DNA from: Alphaproteobacteria bacterium
Lineage (GTDB): Bacteria > Pseudomonadota > Alphaproteobacteria > Rhizobiales > Beijerinckiaceae
Reading direction: 5' to 3'
DNA: 64,000 nucleotides
NCBI GenBank assembly: GCA_021325385.1
Contig: JAJPHH010000032.1
Location: 1-64,000, forward strand
How positions within the stretch are numbered: position 1 is the stretch's first letter; each line of letters starts with the position of its first letter. Below the pieces are notes generated by a model. The model was not told where the DNA came from. It did not search any database and saw nothing but the letters and a program-made list of their open reading frames with translations. Below are positions 46,906 through 57,981 of the stretch, one piece after another. The position numbers were made by a program, and so were the translations under genes.

Positions 46906-47811
46906 ATGAGCGACGCCCTGCGCGACATCCGCATCGGCACGATGGTCAAGGCCAATGGACCAGACCCGGCAGGGTACGTTCGCCAGATTGTAGGCTACGG
47001 CTTCGAGAGCATTCAACCCTATTTCTGGCAAACGCTTGGCGGCAAGGACATCGCGCGCCTGGCCGGCGAGTTGCGCGAAGCGATCGGCGGCGCGGACGTG
47101 ACGATCGAAGCGCTCGGCATGTTCGGCAACCCTCTCGAAGGGCGAGAGCTTGATCTTGAAACATTGCGCGGCTGGGAAGTCCTCATCGACAACGCCCACC
47201 TCTTCGGCGCGAAAATCGTCGCCGGCTTCACCGGACGCCTTCGCGGCAAACGCCTCGAAGAGAGCTTGCCGCAATTCAAGGCGGTGTGGAGCGAATTGGC
47301 GCGTCGTGCCGCCGATAGAGGCGTCAAAATCGCCTTCGAAAATTGCGCCATGGACGGCAATTGGTCGAGCGGCGATTGGAACATCGCGCACAATCCCGAC
47401 GCCTGGGAACTTATGTTCAACGAGGTTCCGGCCGAAAATCTCGGCCTTGAATGGGAGCCGTGCCATCAACTCGTCTATCTGATCGAGCCGCTGCCGCAAA
47501 TCCGCAAATGGGCGAAGAAGATTTTCCATGTCCATGGCAAGGACGCAACCGTGCGTTGGGACGTGATCCGCGAGCACGGCGTTTTTGGCAAGGAGCGCTT
47601 CGTCTTCATGCGCACGCCCGGCTTTGGCGACAGCAATTGGACGGATATCGTCTCCGAATTGCGTCGCGCCGGGTACAAGGGCTCCATAGACATCGAGGGT
47701 TGGCATGATCCCGTCTACCGGGAAGAGCTTGAAATGACCGGCCAGGTCTATGCACTGAACCATCTCAAAGCCTGTCGCGGCGGCGAGCGGCTTGTCGCAA
47801 ATCCGGCTTGA
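46906..47811 (+). CDS. Sugar phosphate isomerase/epimerase (xylose isomerase-like TIM barrel)
   Basis: GYGFESIQPYFWQTLGGKDIARLAGELREAI...FENCAMDGNWSSGDWNIAHNPDAWELMFNEVPAENLGLEWEPCHQ...DIEGWHDPVY. Confidence 0.9.
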   Translation: MSDALRDIRIGTMVKANGPDPAGYVRQIVGYGFESIQPYFWQTLGGKDIARLAGELREAIGGADVTIEALGMFGNPLEGRELDLETLRGWEVLIDNAHLFGAKIVAGFTGRLRGKRLEESLPQFKAVWSELARRAADRGVKIAFENCAMDGNWSSGDWNIAHNPDAWELMFNEVPAENLGLEWEPCHQLVYLIEPLPQIRKWAKKIFHVHGKDATVRWDVIREHGVFGKERFVFMRTPGFGDSNWTDIVSELRRAGYKGSIDIEGWHDPVYREELEMTGQVYALNHLKACRGGERLVANPA

Positions 47812-47912
47812 GGCGCCCCGCGCGCTTCGTCAAACCCCGTCGAAAGACGGCAAGAGGAACGTCGGCTCGAAGCCGGGCGCTCACAAGGAGAGAAAACGAT
47901 CGGGAGGGACAA

Positions 47913-48917
47913 ATGAATCATGCGATGTCGAAATGGCTTGGCGCCGCGGCTTGCGCGGCGGCGTTGGCGGGCGCGTTCGGCGGGAGCGCCGAGGCGCAGA
48001 CCTTGCGCGACAAATGGTGCAAGGGCGTCCATCTGCGCTTCTTCGCCGGCGGCGCGGAAGGCGACGCGTTCGCCTCCATCGTCTATAATGGCGCGAAGCA
48101 GGCGGAGCGCGATCTCGGACCGACGGTCGACTATCTCTTCTCGGGGTGGCAAGCCGAGACCATGGTCCAGCAGCTCCGCGAGGCGGTGGCCGCCAAGCCC
48201 GACGGCATCGCGATGATGGGCCATCCCGGCGAGGCCGCGATCATGCCGCTCGCCGAGCAAGCGGCGAAGGCCGGCGTCAAGATGATGTACCAGAACGTGC
48301 CGCTGCCCGGCGTCGTCGCCAAGTTCGGCGGCGGCTATGTCGGCGCGCAGCAGGCGCAGCAAGGTAAAGCGCTCGGCGAGGAGGCGATCCGGCGCTTCGG
48401 CCTGAAGAACGGCGACAATGCGATCGTTTTAGGGCCTTTCGACCAGCAGCCGGAGCGCTACGCCCGCGAAGGCGCGACGGCCGACGCCTTGAGCGCCGCG
48501 GGCCTCGCCGTCACCAAGCTGGTCGCGCCGGCCGCCGCCGCCGCCGACCCCAATCTGCTGATCCCGGTGATTACCGCGGCGCTGCTCAACCAGCCGGATA
48601 CGAAGGTGATCGTCTATCCCGGCGGTCAGGCGCTCGGCAATGTCCCGGCCTATATGAAGGCGGCGGGCAAGAAGCCTGGCGAAGTCATCGCCGTCGGATT
48701 CGACACCAGTCCGCAGATCGTTGAAGGCTTCAAGGACGGCTGGGTGCAATTGACCGCGGACCAGCAGCCGTTCCTGCAGGGCTATATGCCAATCCTCAGC
48801 CTCTGCCAGCAGGTCGTCTATGGCCTGGCGCCGATCAATGTCGATACCGGCGCCGGCTTCGTGACCGTCGAGAATTATCAGGCGGTCGCCGGCCTCGCCA
48901 AGGAAGGTCTCCGCTGA
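47913..48917 (+). CDS. Sugar ABC transporter substrate-binding protein
   Basis: Signal peptide; FFAGGAEGDAFASIVYNGAKQAERDLGPTVDYLFSGWQAETMVQQLREAVAAKPDGIAMMGHPGEAA; periplasmic_binding_4 type. Confidence 0.92.
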   Translation: MNHAMSKWLGAAACAAALAGAFGGSAEAQTLRDKWCKGVHLRFFAGGAEGDAFASIVYNGAKQAERDLGPTVDYLFSGWQAETMVQQLREAVAAKPDGIAMMGHPGEAAIMPLAEQAAKAGVKMMYQNVPLPGVVAKFGGGYVGAQQAQQGKALGEEAIRRFGLKNGDNAIVLGPFDQQPERYAREGATADALSAAGLAVTKLVAPAAAAADPNLLIPVITAALLNQPDTKVIVYPGGQALGNVPAYMKAAGKKPGEVIAVGFDTSPQIVEGFKDGWVQLTADQQPFLQGYMPILSLCQQVVYGLAPINVDTGAGFVTVENYQAVAGLAKEGLR

Positions 48918-48979
48918 GACGGCCGATCGCGCCGCCGGCCGATGCGGTCGGCGGCTCCGGCGAGGATAGGAGAAAGGCA

Positions 48980-49743
<764 letters not shown>

Positions 49744-49747
<4 letters not shown>

Positions 49748-50784
49748 TCGACTTCGCGGAAACAAGCGATCTTGGCGGCTCGATGAGCGCCGACCCGCAA
49801 CAGGAGCCGTTGCATCCGGCGGAGCGGCCGCTGCGGCGGTTTCTTCTCGGCAATCGCGCCTGGCTCGGCACGCTTGGCGTGTTCGTGACGATGATGGCGA
49901 TCTTCATCGCCGCCAATCCCCGCGTCTTTTCGAACTGGGGCCTTTACGCCTCGGTGCTGACGACGCTGCCGGTCGCCTTGTTCCTGACCGCGCCGCTTGT
50001 CTACATCGTCACCGCCGGCGAGATCGACTTATCGTTCCCGGCGACGATGGGCTTCGCCTCCTGGGTTTTCGCGCTCGTCGTTCAGGCCGGCTTCGACCCT
50101 TTCCTGGCGATCGTCGCCGCGATCGTCGTCGGGATGGCGCTGGGACTACTTGTCGGCTCACTCGTCGTTTACGCCAATCTGTCTTCCCTTGTCGCGACCC
50201 TCGGCATGAATTTCATGCTGCGCGGGCTCATCCTGATCGTCACCCAGTCGAAGTCGATCGCCCTCGTCACCCTCGGCCAGACCTGGGCGTACAAGCTCTT
50301 CTCCAGTCAGATCTACGGCGTCCCGGCGCAAATCCTTTGGGGCCTAGCCTTCGTCGCCTTTTGCGCGCTGCTTTACAACCGTCATCGGTTCGGCGTTCAG
50401 GTCCATGTCGTCGGCGACAATCCGGATAGCGCCCGCGAAATGGGCGTCGACGTCAACCGCGTTCGGGTGAAGGCCTTCGTTTTCATGGGGCTTGGCGCGG
50501 CCTTGGCCGGCGTCTTCTCGACGATGATCAACTTCACCTGGTGGCCGACCTCCGGCGACGGCTACCTGTTACCCGTCCTCGCCTCCGTCTTTGTCGGCGG
50601 CACGCCGACCTGGGGCGGGATTGGGACGGTTGTCGGCGGCGCGATCGGCGCGCTGATCGTCTCCTTCATCCAGACCGGGGTAGTCGGCGCTGGCCTATCC
50701 GGCTTCTATGTCCAGTTCTTCAACGGGCTGATCATAATCCTATCGCTTCTCGGTCATCGTTGGAACCAGAGCCGCTATCGGTAA
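49744..50784 (+). CDS. Sugar ABC transporter permease
   Basis: Multiple TM segments; LVYIVTAGEIDLSFPATMGFASWVFAL; VVGDNPDSAREMGVDVNRVRVKAFVFMGLGAALAG (BPD_transp_2). Confidence 0.93.
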
Positions 50785-51009
50785 CGTTGCCGACTTTCGC
50801 GTGCGCCTGGGATAGCTCGCACGTACATATAGCAGAGTTCGATCCGCCCAATGGCGGGCAATTGCCGCTGAACAAGGTCGGCGCGCACCCCGAAACGAAC
50901 GATTCGGCGTCGCGAGCTCCGCTGCCGACGGCCCTTCCGCCGAGCGGATACTCAACCACGCCTCGCCCATCGGCTGCAAGAGAAGAGACTAAAGCGATAA
51001 TTATCGGGG

Positions 51010-52029
51010 TCAGGCAGGGTTTCGACCGACGAAAAACTCGCGAAACGGGTCCATGCTTGGTTCGAAACCCGCATCGATCAGGCCTTTGCGCAAAGCGTGC
51101 ATTTGCGGATCGTGGATTCTCTGCGTGGGCTGGCGCAACGGTCCGCCGTTATAGCCCTGCAACCATCCTTGAAATTTCCAAGCCTGTCGATTGAGGAAGG
51201 CGCCGCCGTGAAGAACCGGGGCCAAAGCGGCTTTGACCTTTCTGGCTGGGTGGAGACGCCAGTAAATTCGTGTCGCGTCCTCGTATTCGCCGTTGCGGAG
51301 ATGATTGAACGCCTTTGGAATCATCGGACCGTAATATTCGTGATCGCTGGTTGCGGAAAGCTGTATGTTCATGATCTGGCCGAGCGGGATCAGCTCGCCC
51401 TCGATCGGCATCGAGATTACGACCTCCTTGCCAAAGAGCCGCTCGCATTCGATGACGCTTTGAATCGAGGGGAAGCCGCCCTCCGCCTTGATGGCTGCGA
51501 TGTTGGGGCAATCGTCAATCAGGCGGCGGATGAGCCGCGTCGGAATGTCGGATGGGTGAATGCGGCTGGAGAAGCCCCAGAGGAACATCGGGAAAAGCAT
51601 CACTGCGAGATTTGTCGCGTCGCAAACCGCCTTCGTGTAGTCGAATATGTCCTGTTCGCTTTCGGGATAGAAGTTCGGGGGATAGGAAAGCAGTACGAAT
51701 TCTGCGCCAGCTGATTCTGCGCCGCGGATCGCTTCGATGTTTTGCTCGAGGTTGTTCCAACTCGCATGGTGCGTGACAATCAGCCGGCCTGCGGCTTCGT
51801 CAACCATGATGCGAAGGAAGTCCAGATATTCGGGAAGCGTGATCGAGATTTCCGATACGCCCAGAGTGCCGATGAACCCATGGGAAATGGCCAGGCGGAC
51901 GTCGTGCCGGATCGCCCTCTCGTTTATGCGCTTCAAGTCCGTCGTGAAGGAGGGGATGGTGCAATTGACGACGCCAACAAGTTTCTCGCGCGCCCATTCG
52001 CGCGCTTCGCCAAGTTTGTATCGCGCCAT
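51010..52029 (-). CDS. Dihydrodipicolinate synthase (DapA/NanA) family lyase
   Basis: 339 aa; LVGVVNCTIPSFTTDLKRINERAIRHDVRLAISHGFIGTLGVSEISITLPEYLDFLRIMVDEAAGRLIV...; likely Schiff-base Lys in IAAIKAEGGFPS. Confidence 0.85.
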   Translation of the reverse strand: MARYKLGEAREWAREKLVGVVNCTIPSFTTDLKRINERAIRHDVRLAISHGFIGTLGVSEISITLPEYLDFLRIMVDEAAGRLIVTHHASWNNLEQNIEAIRGAESAGAEFVLLSYPPNFYPESEQDIFDYTKAVCDATNLAVMLFPMFLWGFSSRIHPSDIPTRLIRRLIDDCPNIAAIKAEGGFPSIQSVIECERLFGKEVVISMPIEGELIPLGQIMNIQLSATSDHEYYGPMIPKAFNHLRNGEYEDATRIYWRLHPARKVKAALAPVLHGGAFLNRQAWKFQGWLQGYNGGPLRQPTQRIHDPQMHALRKGLIDAGFEPSMDPFREFFVGRNPA

Positions 52030-52084
52030 GATGGGTCTCCTTAAAAGATGTCAGGCTACGGCGATGATGGCGCAAAGCGCGGCG

Positions 52085-53089
52085 TTACTTCAGAACTGGC
52101 GCTATGCTGACGGGCAGCTCGGTTCCGCGTGACAGTTCGCGCGCTCGCGCTACGCAAAGACCGGCAATGACAAGGTCCTGCAAGGCGCTCCCAACCGATT
52201 TGTAAAGCCTCAAACCATCCTCAGGCGTAAAGGCCCGCCCGAGCGCGTCCGAAAGCGATCGAAGACGCGGTTCGAACGGGATCCCTGCTTGACGCGCCGC
52301 CAGCATATCTCCCGTTTCATGCGCGACTTCCTCGACCACGTCCGCCACGATTGTCTGCGCTCGCGCAACGACCGACGTATCGACCTCGCGCTGCTCCGGG
52401 AGAGTCGAGCCGACCGAAATGACCGTGGCGTGTTCTTCGAGCCACTCGCCGTAGAGTGTCGGCGTTTCGTTGCGCGACCGGGCGGCGCAAATCACCACAT
52501 CCGCGCCCGCTGCCGCCGCCGCTCCTTGCGCTACTGGCTCGATCGGGAAGCCGAGCTCGGCCAATTCGGCGGCGAAGCGAGAGCGGTTCTCAGGGTTAGG
52601 GCTGAATACGCGCGCTCGGGCGATCGTGCGAGTGGCCGCAAGCGCCCGCAAATGCATTCTGGCCTCGAAACCCGAGCCGATCACCGCCACTTCAATGGCC
52701 CCTGGCGACGCGAGCGCGTCGGCGGCGAGGGCGGAGGTTGCGGCGGTGCGAAAGCCGGTAATCGAAGCGGCGTCGATGAGCGCGACGAGCTCGACTGTCT
52801 GCTGGTCGAACAGCGGGATCAGGTACGACGCGCGACGGTTGCGGATTGACGCGGCGATCAGCTTGGCGCCCATCAGCGATCCGTCTGGGTTGACGCCCGA
52901 CAAAGTTCGAAGCCATAGGCCGTCGGCACGGGCCATTCCGCGCGGCGGAAACATCGCGGCGTTCGCCGGCGCGGAATAGGCGCGCCGCAGCGCCTCGATG
53001 GCGCTTCGCCACTCGAAAACCGAGCGCACGTCTGCATCAGTGAGGAAGAGCGGCGCCGCGCTGGGCGTCGCGACGGCGACCTCGCTCAT
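52085..53089 (-). CDS. Ornithine cyclodeaminase / mu-crystallin family protein
   Basis: LTDADVRSVFEWRSAIEALRRAYSAPANAAMFPPRGMA...FRTAATSALAADALASPGAIEVAVIGSGFEARMHLRALAATRTIARARVFSPN. Confidence 0.88.
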   Translation of the reverse strand: MSEVAVATPSAAPLFLTDADVRSVFEWRSAIEALRRAYSAPANAAMFPPRGMARADGLWLRTLSGVNPDGSLMGAKLIAASIRNRRASYLIPLFDQQTVELVALIDAASITGFRTAATSALAADALASPGAIEVAVIGSGFEARMHLRALAATRTIARARVFSPNPENRSRFAAELAELGFPIEPVAQGAAAAAGADVVICAARSRNETPTLYGEWLEEHATVISVGSTLPEQREVDTSVVARAQTIVADVVEEVAHETGDMLAARQAGIPFEPRLRSLSDALGRAFTPEDGLRLYKSVGSALQDLVIAGLCVARARELSRGTELPVSIAPVLK

Positions 53090-54036
53090 GGTCGAAGAGC
53101 CTCCTTCATCAACTCCATTGCCGATCCGTCATGGGCGAAGCCGAGTTGCTCCTCCCGCGCGGTCGATAATTCTGGGTAGCGCCCGAAGACCGCTTCAATC
53201 CGCGGATCGGGCTCGAATGAAACGAGCTCGCGGCGATCCTCGCCATAAAGTTCGCAAAGCGCGCCGACGATTTCGCCGATGGACAGGCGCAAGGAGGGAA
53301 GGAGGGCGACGCCGCAATAGTCGATCATGGCCGCATGGATAAGATTTTGCGCCGCGCGGCGAACCGACATCCACCAGGCGGTCGCATTCGGCGAAATCGG
53401 ACAGAGATAGGGCTCGCCGGCTGCGAGAGCGCGCGGCAATTCGCTCATGAACGCCGAGCCAAAACCCGAGGCGCGGCCCGGCCGCGCGATCACGCCCGGG
53501 AGCCGGATCGCGACGCCCGAGACGTCGCCCCTGCGGGAGAAATCGTCGAGCGCGATCTCGACCATGCGTTTGTGCGCCCCGTAGGTCATCGAGGGCTGCG
53601 CGGGACTCTCCGCGCTGATCGCTTCTCCTGTCATTTCGCCGTAGACCGCGACGCTGCTGGCGTAGACGAAGCGGGGCCTCGCGCCGGAGGTCGCGATGCG
53701 ATCGAGCAGATCGAGGCTCGCGTCGAGGTTGACCCGACGGCTGAGGGCCGGGTCGCGCTCGGCGAGCGCGCCCGGAACGCTGGCGAGGTGGAAGACGACG
53801 TCGAATCTCGCGCGAAGCGCCTCGCTTAAGACGGCGGCTTCGTCCAGCCTGCCGACGATCCAGCGCACGTCGCCCGACAAGGCCTGCTTGGGGCCGGCGG
53901 CAAGATCGAGGGCGACGATCTCCGTTCCCGCTGTTTGCTCCGCCAGCGCGTCGAGAAGCGCGCCGCCGACGAAACCCGCCGCGCCGGTGACGAGGATTCG
54001 TCTTGGCCGCGCCCGTTCAGTCGCCATCGCGCTCAT
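53086..54036 (-). CDS. NAD-dependent epimerase/dehydratase (DenD-like SDR)
   Basis: RILVTGAAGFVGGALLDAL...VFHLASVPGALAERDPALSRRVNLDASLDLL...YASSVAVYG, YGAHK. Confidence 0.88.
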   Translation of the reverse strand: MSAMATERARPRRILVTGAAGFVGGALLDALAEQTAGTEIVALDLAAGPKQALSGDVRWIVGRLDEAAVLSEALRARFDVVFHLASVPGALAERDPALSRRVNLDASLDLLDRIATSGARPRFVYASSVAVYGEMTGEAISAESPAQPSMTYGAHKRMVEIALDDFSRRGDVSGVAIRLPGVIARPGRASGFGSAFMSELPRALAAGEPYLCPISPNATAWWMSVRRAAQNLIHAAMIDYCGVALLPSLRLSIGEIVGALCELYGEDRRELVSFEPDPRIEAVFGRYPELSTAREEQLGFAHDGSAMELMKEALRP

Positions 54037-54081
54037 CCGGGAAGAACCGGCAGACGAGCCGCGCCTGAACGGAACGAGTGT

Positions 54082-55059
54082 TCACGCTTTCACGACCCGT
54101 TGATCGATGCGGCCAAACGGCCCGCTTCGACCGTCCTCGAACCTCGCCTCCATTTCGACGCGATCGCCGAAGCTCAGGAACGGAGTTCGCGACGCGCCGT
54201 GATCGAGCATTTCGATCACGCGCTTTTCGGCCAGGCAGCTGGAGCCGGCGGCGCGATCGGCGTTTGATACCGTTCCTGAGCCGATCAGCGCGCCGGCCTT
54301 CAGGCGGCGGGTTCGCGCGGCATAGGCGATGAGCTCCGGGAACGAGAACGCCATCTCCGCGCCGGAGGCTGAGCCGATCCACTCGCCGTTCCTCGTCACA
54401 TGGAGCGCCATATAGATACGACCGTCGCGCCAAGCCGGGCCGAGTTCGTCCGGCGTGACGGCGATCGGCGCGAAACTGGTCGAGGGCTTGGCTTGCAGAA
54501 AGCCGAAGCCTCGCGGCATCTCGCGTGCGCCGACCGCCCGTAAGCTCCAATCGTTGAGCTGCACGACGAGGCGGATGCGGCCGACCGCCGCCTCGGCCGT
54601 CGTCCCCATCGCGACCTCGTCGACGATCACGCCGAATTCGCCTTCGAAGTCAATCCCGTCCTCTTCGGCGGCGAAGGGAACGTCGACGCGAGGGCCGAGG
54701 AAGTCGTCGCTGGCCCCCTGGTACATCACGGGGATCGTCTCGAAATCCGGAATAGGCGGCTTGTTGAAGGCGAGGTCCATCAGCCGGCCGTGATTGAGGA
54801 AAGCGGAGCCGTCGCACCATTGCGGGGCGCGAGGCAGCGGGGCGAGGCAGCGCCTTGCATCGAACGGCGTCACCTCGATCCGATGCGCTTCGAGATCATC
54901 GGAGAACCGACGCAGCGGCTCTTCGACGGCGTCCCAATTTTGGAGCGCGTTCAGCAAGTCTGGCGCTATTGCGCCAGCGTCGGCGGCGCGGGCCTCGTCG
55001 CGAGCCACCACCATCAGCCGGCCGTCGAGAGAGCCGTCGTCGTAGGTCGCCAGTCTCAC
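54082..55059 (-). CDS. Fumarylacetoacetate hydrolase family protein
   Basis: VRLATYDDGSLDGRLMVVARD...YQGASDDFLGPRVDVPFAAEEDGIDFEGEFGVIVDEVAMG...LVVQLNDWSLRAV...IGSGTVSNAD. Start GTG at 55059, overlapping the cupin stop; the longer track ORF upstream is spurious. Confidence 0.92.
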   Translation of the reverse strand: MRLATYDDGSLDGRLMVVARDEARAADAGAIAPDLLNALQNWDAVEEPLRRFSDDLEAHRIEVTPFDARRCLAPLPRAPQWCDGSAFLNHGRLMDLAFNKPPIPDFETIPVMYQGASDDFLGPRVDVPFAAEEDGIDFEGEFGVIVDEVAMGTTAEAAVGRIRLVVQLNDWSLRAVGAREMPRGFGFLQAKPSTSFAPIAVTPDELGPAWRDGRIYMALHVTRNGEWIGSASGAEMAFSFPELIAYAARTRRLKAGALIGSGTVSNADRAAGSSCLAEKRVIEMLDHGASRTPFLSFGDRVEMEARFEDGRSGPFGRIDQRVVKA

Positions 55060-55628
55060 GTGCGGCTCTTCGAAATTTCTTCGTCGAATCTCCCATCGAC
55101 CAGGATAAACAACATCCGGCAGGTTTTGCCCGAGCGGTTGGCCCATGCGTGATTGGTGCCGCGCTGGATCACCACGTCGCCGGCGCGCAGCGACGCCTCG
55201 CCTTTGTCGAGAATGAGAGTAATCTCGCCGGCAATGACGACGCCGTAATCGATGGACTCCGTACGGTGCATGAGAGGATGCGGCGAATCGGCTTTCACGG
55301 TGGAAGCATGCGCGTCGCCGATCTCGGCAAACGCGCTTCCCATTTTCTCGGCGCCGCGCCGGAGAAACTCTTCGGTATCTGGCGGAATGTCGACGAACCG
55401 AAACCGCGTGCCCTGGCGCGGCGGCGGCAAGCGGATCGGACCGATCGATGGATCCGGACCATTGCCGATCGAGGCCGGCGCCCCTTCCGTATTCCAGACT
55501 TCGTGGAAAACCGTGCCGGGAATCGCCGCGAGCTCCGTCACGGTCGGCAGCGCGCCGTCGATTGCGATAATCGCTTGGCCGGAAGCGTCGTGGCCGGTCA
55601 CGACGCGGCGTATTGGCGGTAGGGACAT
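55056..55628 (-). CDS. Cupin domain protein
   Basis: HRTESIDYGVVIAGEITLILDKGEASLRAGDVVIQRGTNHAWANRSGKTCRMLFILVD. Confidence 0.88.
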   Translation of the reverse strand: MSLPPIRRVVTGHDASGQAIIAIDGALPTVTELAAIPGTVFHEVWNTEGAPASIGNGPDPSIGPIRLPPPRQGTRFRFVDIPPDTEEFLRRGAEKMGSAFAEIGDAHASTVKADSPHPLMHRTESIDYGVVIAGEITLILDKGEASLRAGDVVIQRGTNHAWANRSGKTCRMLFILVDGRFDEEISKSRT

Positions 55629-55645
55629 CGGATATTCTCTCCGGA

Positions 55646-56809
55646 TTAGGCGACCGCTTTCGGCGCGGCGGCGAGCGCGCCGTCCGGCGCATGGACGCGG
55701 GCGAACAAAGCAACGCCGCAGGCGGCGATGATTATTGCGGCGACGCCCAGACTCGCATAGCCGAACGCCTGGACGAGCGTTCCGCCAAGGATCGGGCCAA
55801 TCGCAGCGCCGATCATCAGCATAGCCGGCGTGCCGGCGAGCGCGCGAGCGCTGGGATCGAGCTTAGCGAGGACGCCGAAGGCGAAGGTATGGGTGAAAAT
55901 CATGACCGCGGCGAAGAAGATCGCCGGACCTGCATAGGCAGGGAAACTGCCGCTCAGGGTGATCGTCAGTACGATGGCCGCCTGCAGGATGGGGCCGGCC
56001 AGCAGGACCGCGCGGGCGGAAAGCCGCTTTTCCAGGATGGCCGCCAACGGCGCCGGGAAGAGATTGACGAAACCGAGCGCGATCAGCACGCCCGTCACCG
56101 CCTCGCGGCCGAAGCCGCGGTCTATGCCGATGCGCTCGAGAAAACTGAACATCATCGCCTGAGTCAGCGCCATGCAGCTTACGCCGGCAATTCCGTACCA
56201 GACGGCGGGACGGAGACGGGCGACCTCGGCGACGAGGTCTTCGTCGTCGCTGAGGCGCGCACTCGGAAATGAAATCGCCCCGGCGAGCGCCGCGACGGCC
56301 ATCACGGCGGCGAAGGTCGCAAACAGCGCGCGGCCGCCAAAAGCGGCGATCAGATTCGGCGTGGCGCCGAGAAACACGATCGCAAAAACGCCGAGCGCAA
56401 GGCCGACAATTGCGAACAGGCGGTGCGGGTTGGCGCTTCGCGCGATCGTCCCATGCGTGAAGCTCAGGGCGCAGCCGGCCGAAGCGCCGGCGAGCGCGTG
56501 AAGCGCAGCCAGCGCGATGTAGGACGTCACAAAAGTTGCGCCAAGAAACGCCAGAGCGGCAAGTGCGAATCCCCCCGTCGCCGCCCAGCGCGCGTCGATA
56601 TTATTGAAGCGCGGCGCGAAGGTGAGGCTGCTGATGACGGCGCCGATCAGGAACAAGGTCGCGAGGCCGCCGGCGCGTTGCGGCTCGAATTTGTATTCGG
56701 CGATGAGGGCGCCGACCCAAACCGGCAGGGCGACCAGGTCGACCATGCCGGCGCAATGGCCGATCATCAAGGGTATTCGGCCGGACCAGTTTTCAGTGCT
56801 CGCGCGCAT
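55646..56809 (-). CDS. MFS transporter
   Basis: 387 aa with about 12 hydrophobic segments; ...AGGLATLFLIGAVISSLTFAPRFNNIDARWAATGGFALAALAFLGATF. Confidence 0.82.
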   Translation of the reverse strand: MRASTENWSGRIPLMIGHCAGMVDLVALPVWVGALIAEYKFEPQRAGGLATLFLIGAVISSLTFAPRFNNIDARWAATGGFALAALAFLGATFVTSYIALAALHALAGASAGCALSFTHGTIARSANPHRLFAIVGLALGVFAIVFLGATPNLIAAFGGRALFATFAAVMAVAALAGAISFPSARLSDDEDLVAEVARLRPAVWYGIAGVSCMALTQAMMFSFLERIGIDRGFGREAVTGVLIALGFVNLFPAPLAAILEKRLSARAVLLAGPILQAAIVLTITLSGSFPAYAGPAIFFAAVMIFTHTFAFGVLAKLDPSARALAGTPAMLMIGAAIGPILGGTLVQAFGYASLGVAAIIIAACGVALFARVHAPDGALAAAPKAVA

Positions 56810-56832
56810 GGGCTCCTCCCGTTCGGCCTTGC

Positions 56833-57963
56833 TCAGATCGGCGCGGCCAGCGCCGTCATCGATTCCCGCATGATCCTGGCGTGCTCAGCAGGATCGCCGT
56901 CCTTAATCTCGATCTCGCCCAGCCGCAGCGAGTTCTCGACGACCATTCGGCATCGCTCCCACCGGCGCGATTCGAAAGCTTGCAAAGCGTCCGCCACGTT
57001 GCCGGCGCGGTCGATCTCCTCGGCGAGCACGATCGCGTCTTCGATGCCGATGCAGGCGCCCGAAGCGAGATGGGGCGTCGTCGCGTGAGCGGCGTCGCCG
57101 ATCAGAACCACGTAGTTTCTCGACCAAGGCCGCGGCATAAGCAGAGCTTCCAACGGCCGATAGACGATCTGCGAATTCACGCCGAGCGAGGCGCGCACGT
57201 CCTGAACGACCGGCGAAGAAAACGGCGCGATCAGCTCGGCGAGCATCGAGACGAAGCGCGCTGGGTCGATGCGGTCGTTCGTCGGCCGGTCCTCTGTGAC
57301 GAACATGTACATTTCATCGCGCGAGACCGGATTGACGCCAACTTTCACTCTATGGCCGAGCCACATGGTCGGGCGCTCGACTTCCCGGGGACGCGGCGCG
57401 ACTGCCCGCCAGACGCATTGGCCGGTATAGCGAGGCTGCGGCGCATCGGGAAACAGAGCGGCGCGCGTCTTCGAATAGAGTCCGTCGGCGCCGATCGCGA
57501 GATCGTAGGCGCTCTCCGAGCCGTCGCTGAAAAGGACACGCACGCCCTTTTCGGTCGCCTCGATCCTTTCGAAAGTCGCGCCCAGCCGTACCGAAGCGCC
57601 GCAACCTCGGGTCGCCTCCGCGAGAATGCCGGCAAGAACGGGGCGCATGATCGCGCCGCCGCCGGGCACGTCGGGACCGGCGAGCCGCGGCGTCGGCAGG
57701 CTGGCGATTCTGTGTCCGGCGGCCGTGAAGACGTCGACGCCGTCCGTCGCGGCGCCCTTTTCGAGGAACGCGTCGAGCGCGCCAATCGTTCGCAGCGCGC
57801 GTAGGCTTGCCCCGCCAAGCGTGATGCCGGCGCCGTAGGAGCGCCAGACCGGATCGATTTCGACGAGATCGACGCTTGCGCCGACTTTGCGCAATTGAAT
57901 GGCGGCGGCCATGCCGGAAAAGCCGCCGCCTATGATCAAAATCCGCTTGCCCTCGGCCGACAT
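56833..57963 (-). CDS. FAD-dependent aromatic-type monooxygenase (group A flavoprotein)
   Basis: ILIIGGGFSGMAAAIQLRKVGASVDLVEIDPVWRSYGAGITL; YDLAIGADGLYSKTRAALFP; VLIGDAAHATTPHLASGACIGIEDAIVLAEEI. Confidence 0.9.
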   Translation of the reverse strand: MSAEGKRILIIGGGFSGMAAAIQLRKVGASVDLVEIDPVWRSYGAGITLGGASLRALRTIGALDAFLEKGAATDGVDVFTAAGHRIASLPTPRLAGPDVPGGGAIMRPVLAGILAEATRGCGASVRLGATFERIEATEKGVRVLFSDGSESAYDLAIGADGLYSKTRAALFPDAPQPRYTGQCVWRAVAPRPREVERPTMWLGHRVKVGVNPVSRDEMYMFVTEDRPTNDRIDPARFVSMLAELIAPFSSPVVQDVRASLGVNSQIVYRPLEALLMPRPWSRNYVVLIGDAAHATTPHLASGACIGIEDAIVLAEEIDRAGNVADALQAFESRRWERCRMVVENSLRLGEIEIKDGDPAEHARIMRESMTALAAPI

Positions 57964-57981
57964 GGCTTCCTCCTGAATTGC

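Noticed and set aside
55060-55713. N-terminal extension of the 543-aa minus ORF ending at 54082
   Set aside because: The extension overlaps the cupin gene in another frame and is Arg-rich nonsense; FAH family homology starts at the GTG at 55059.
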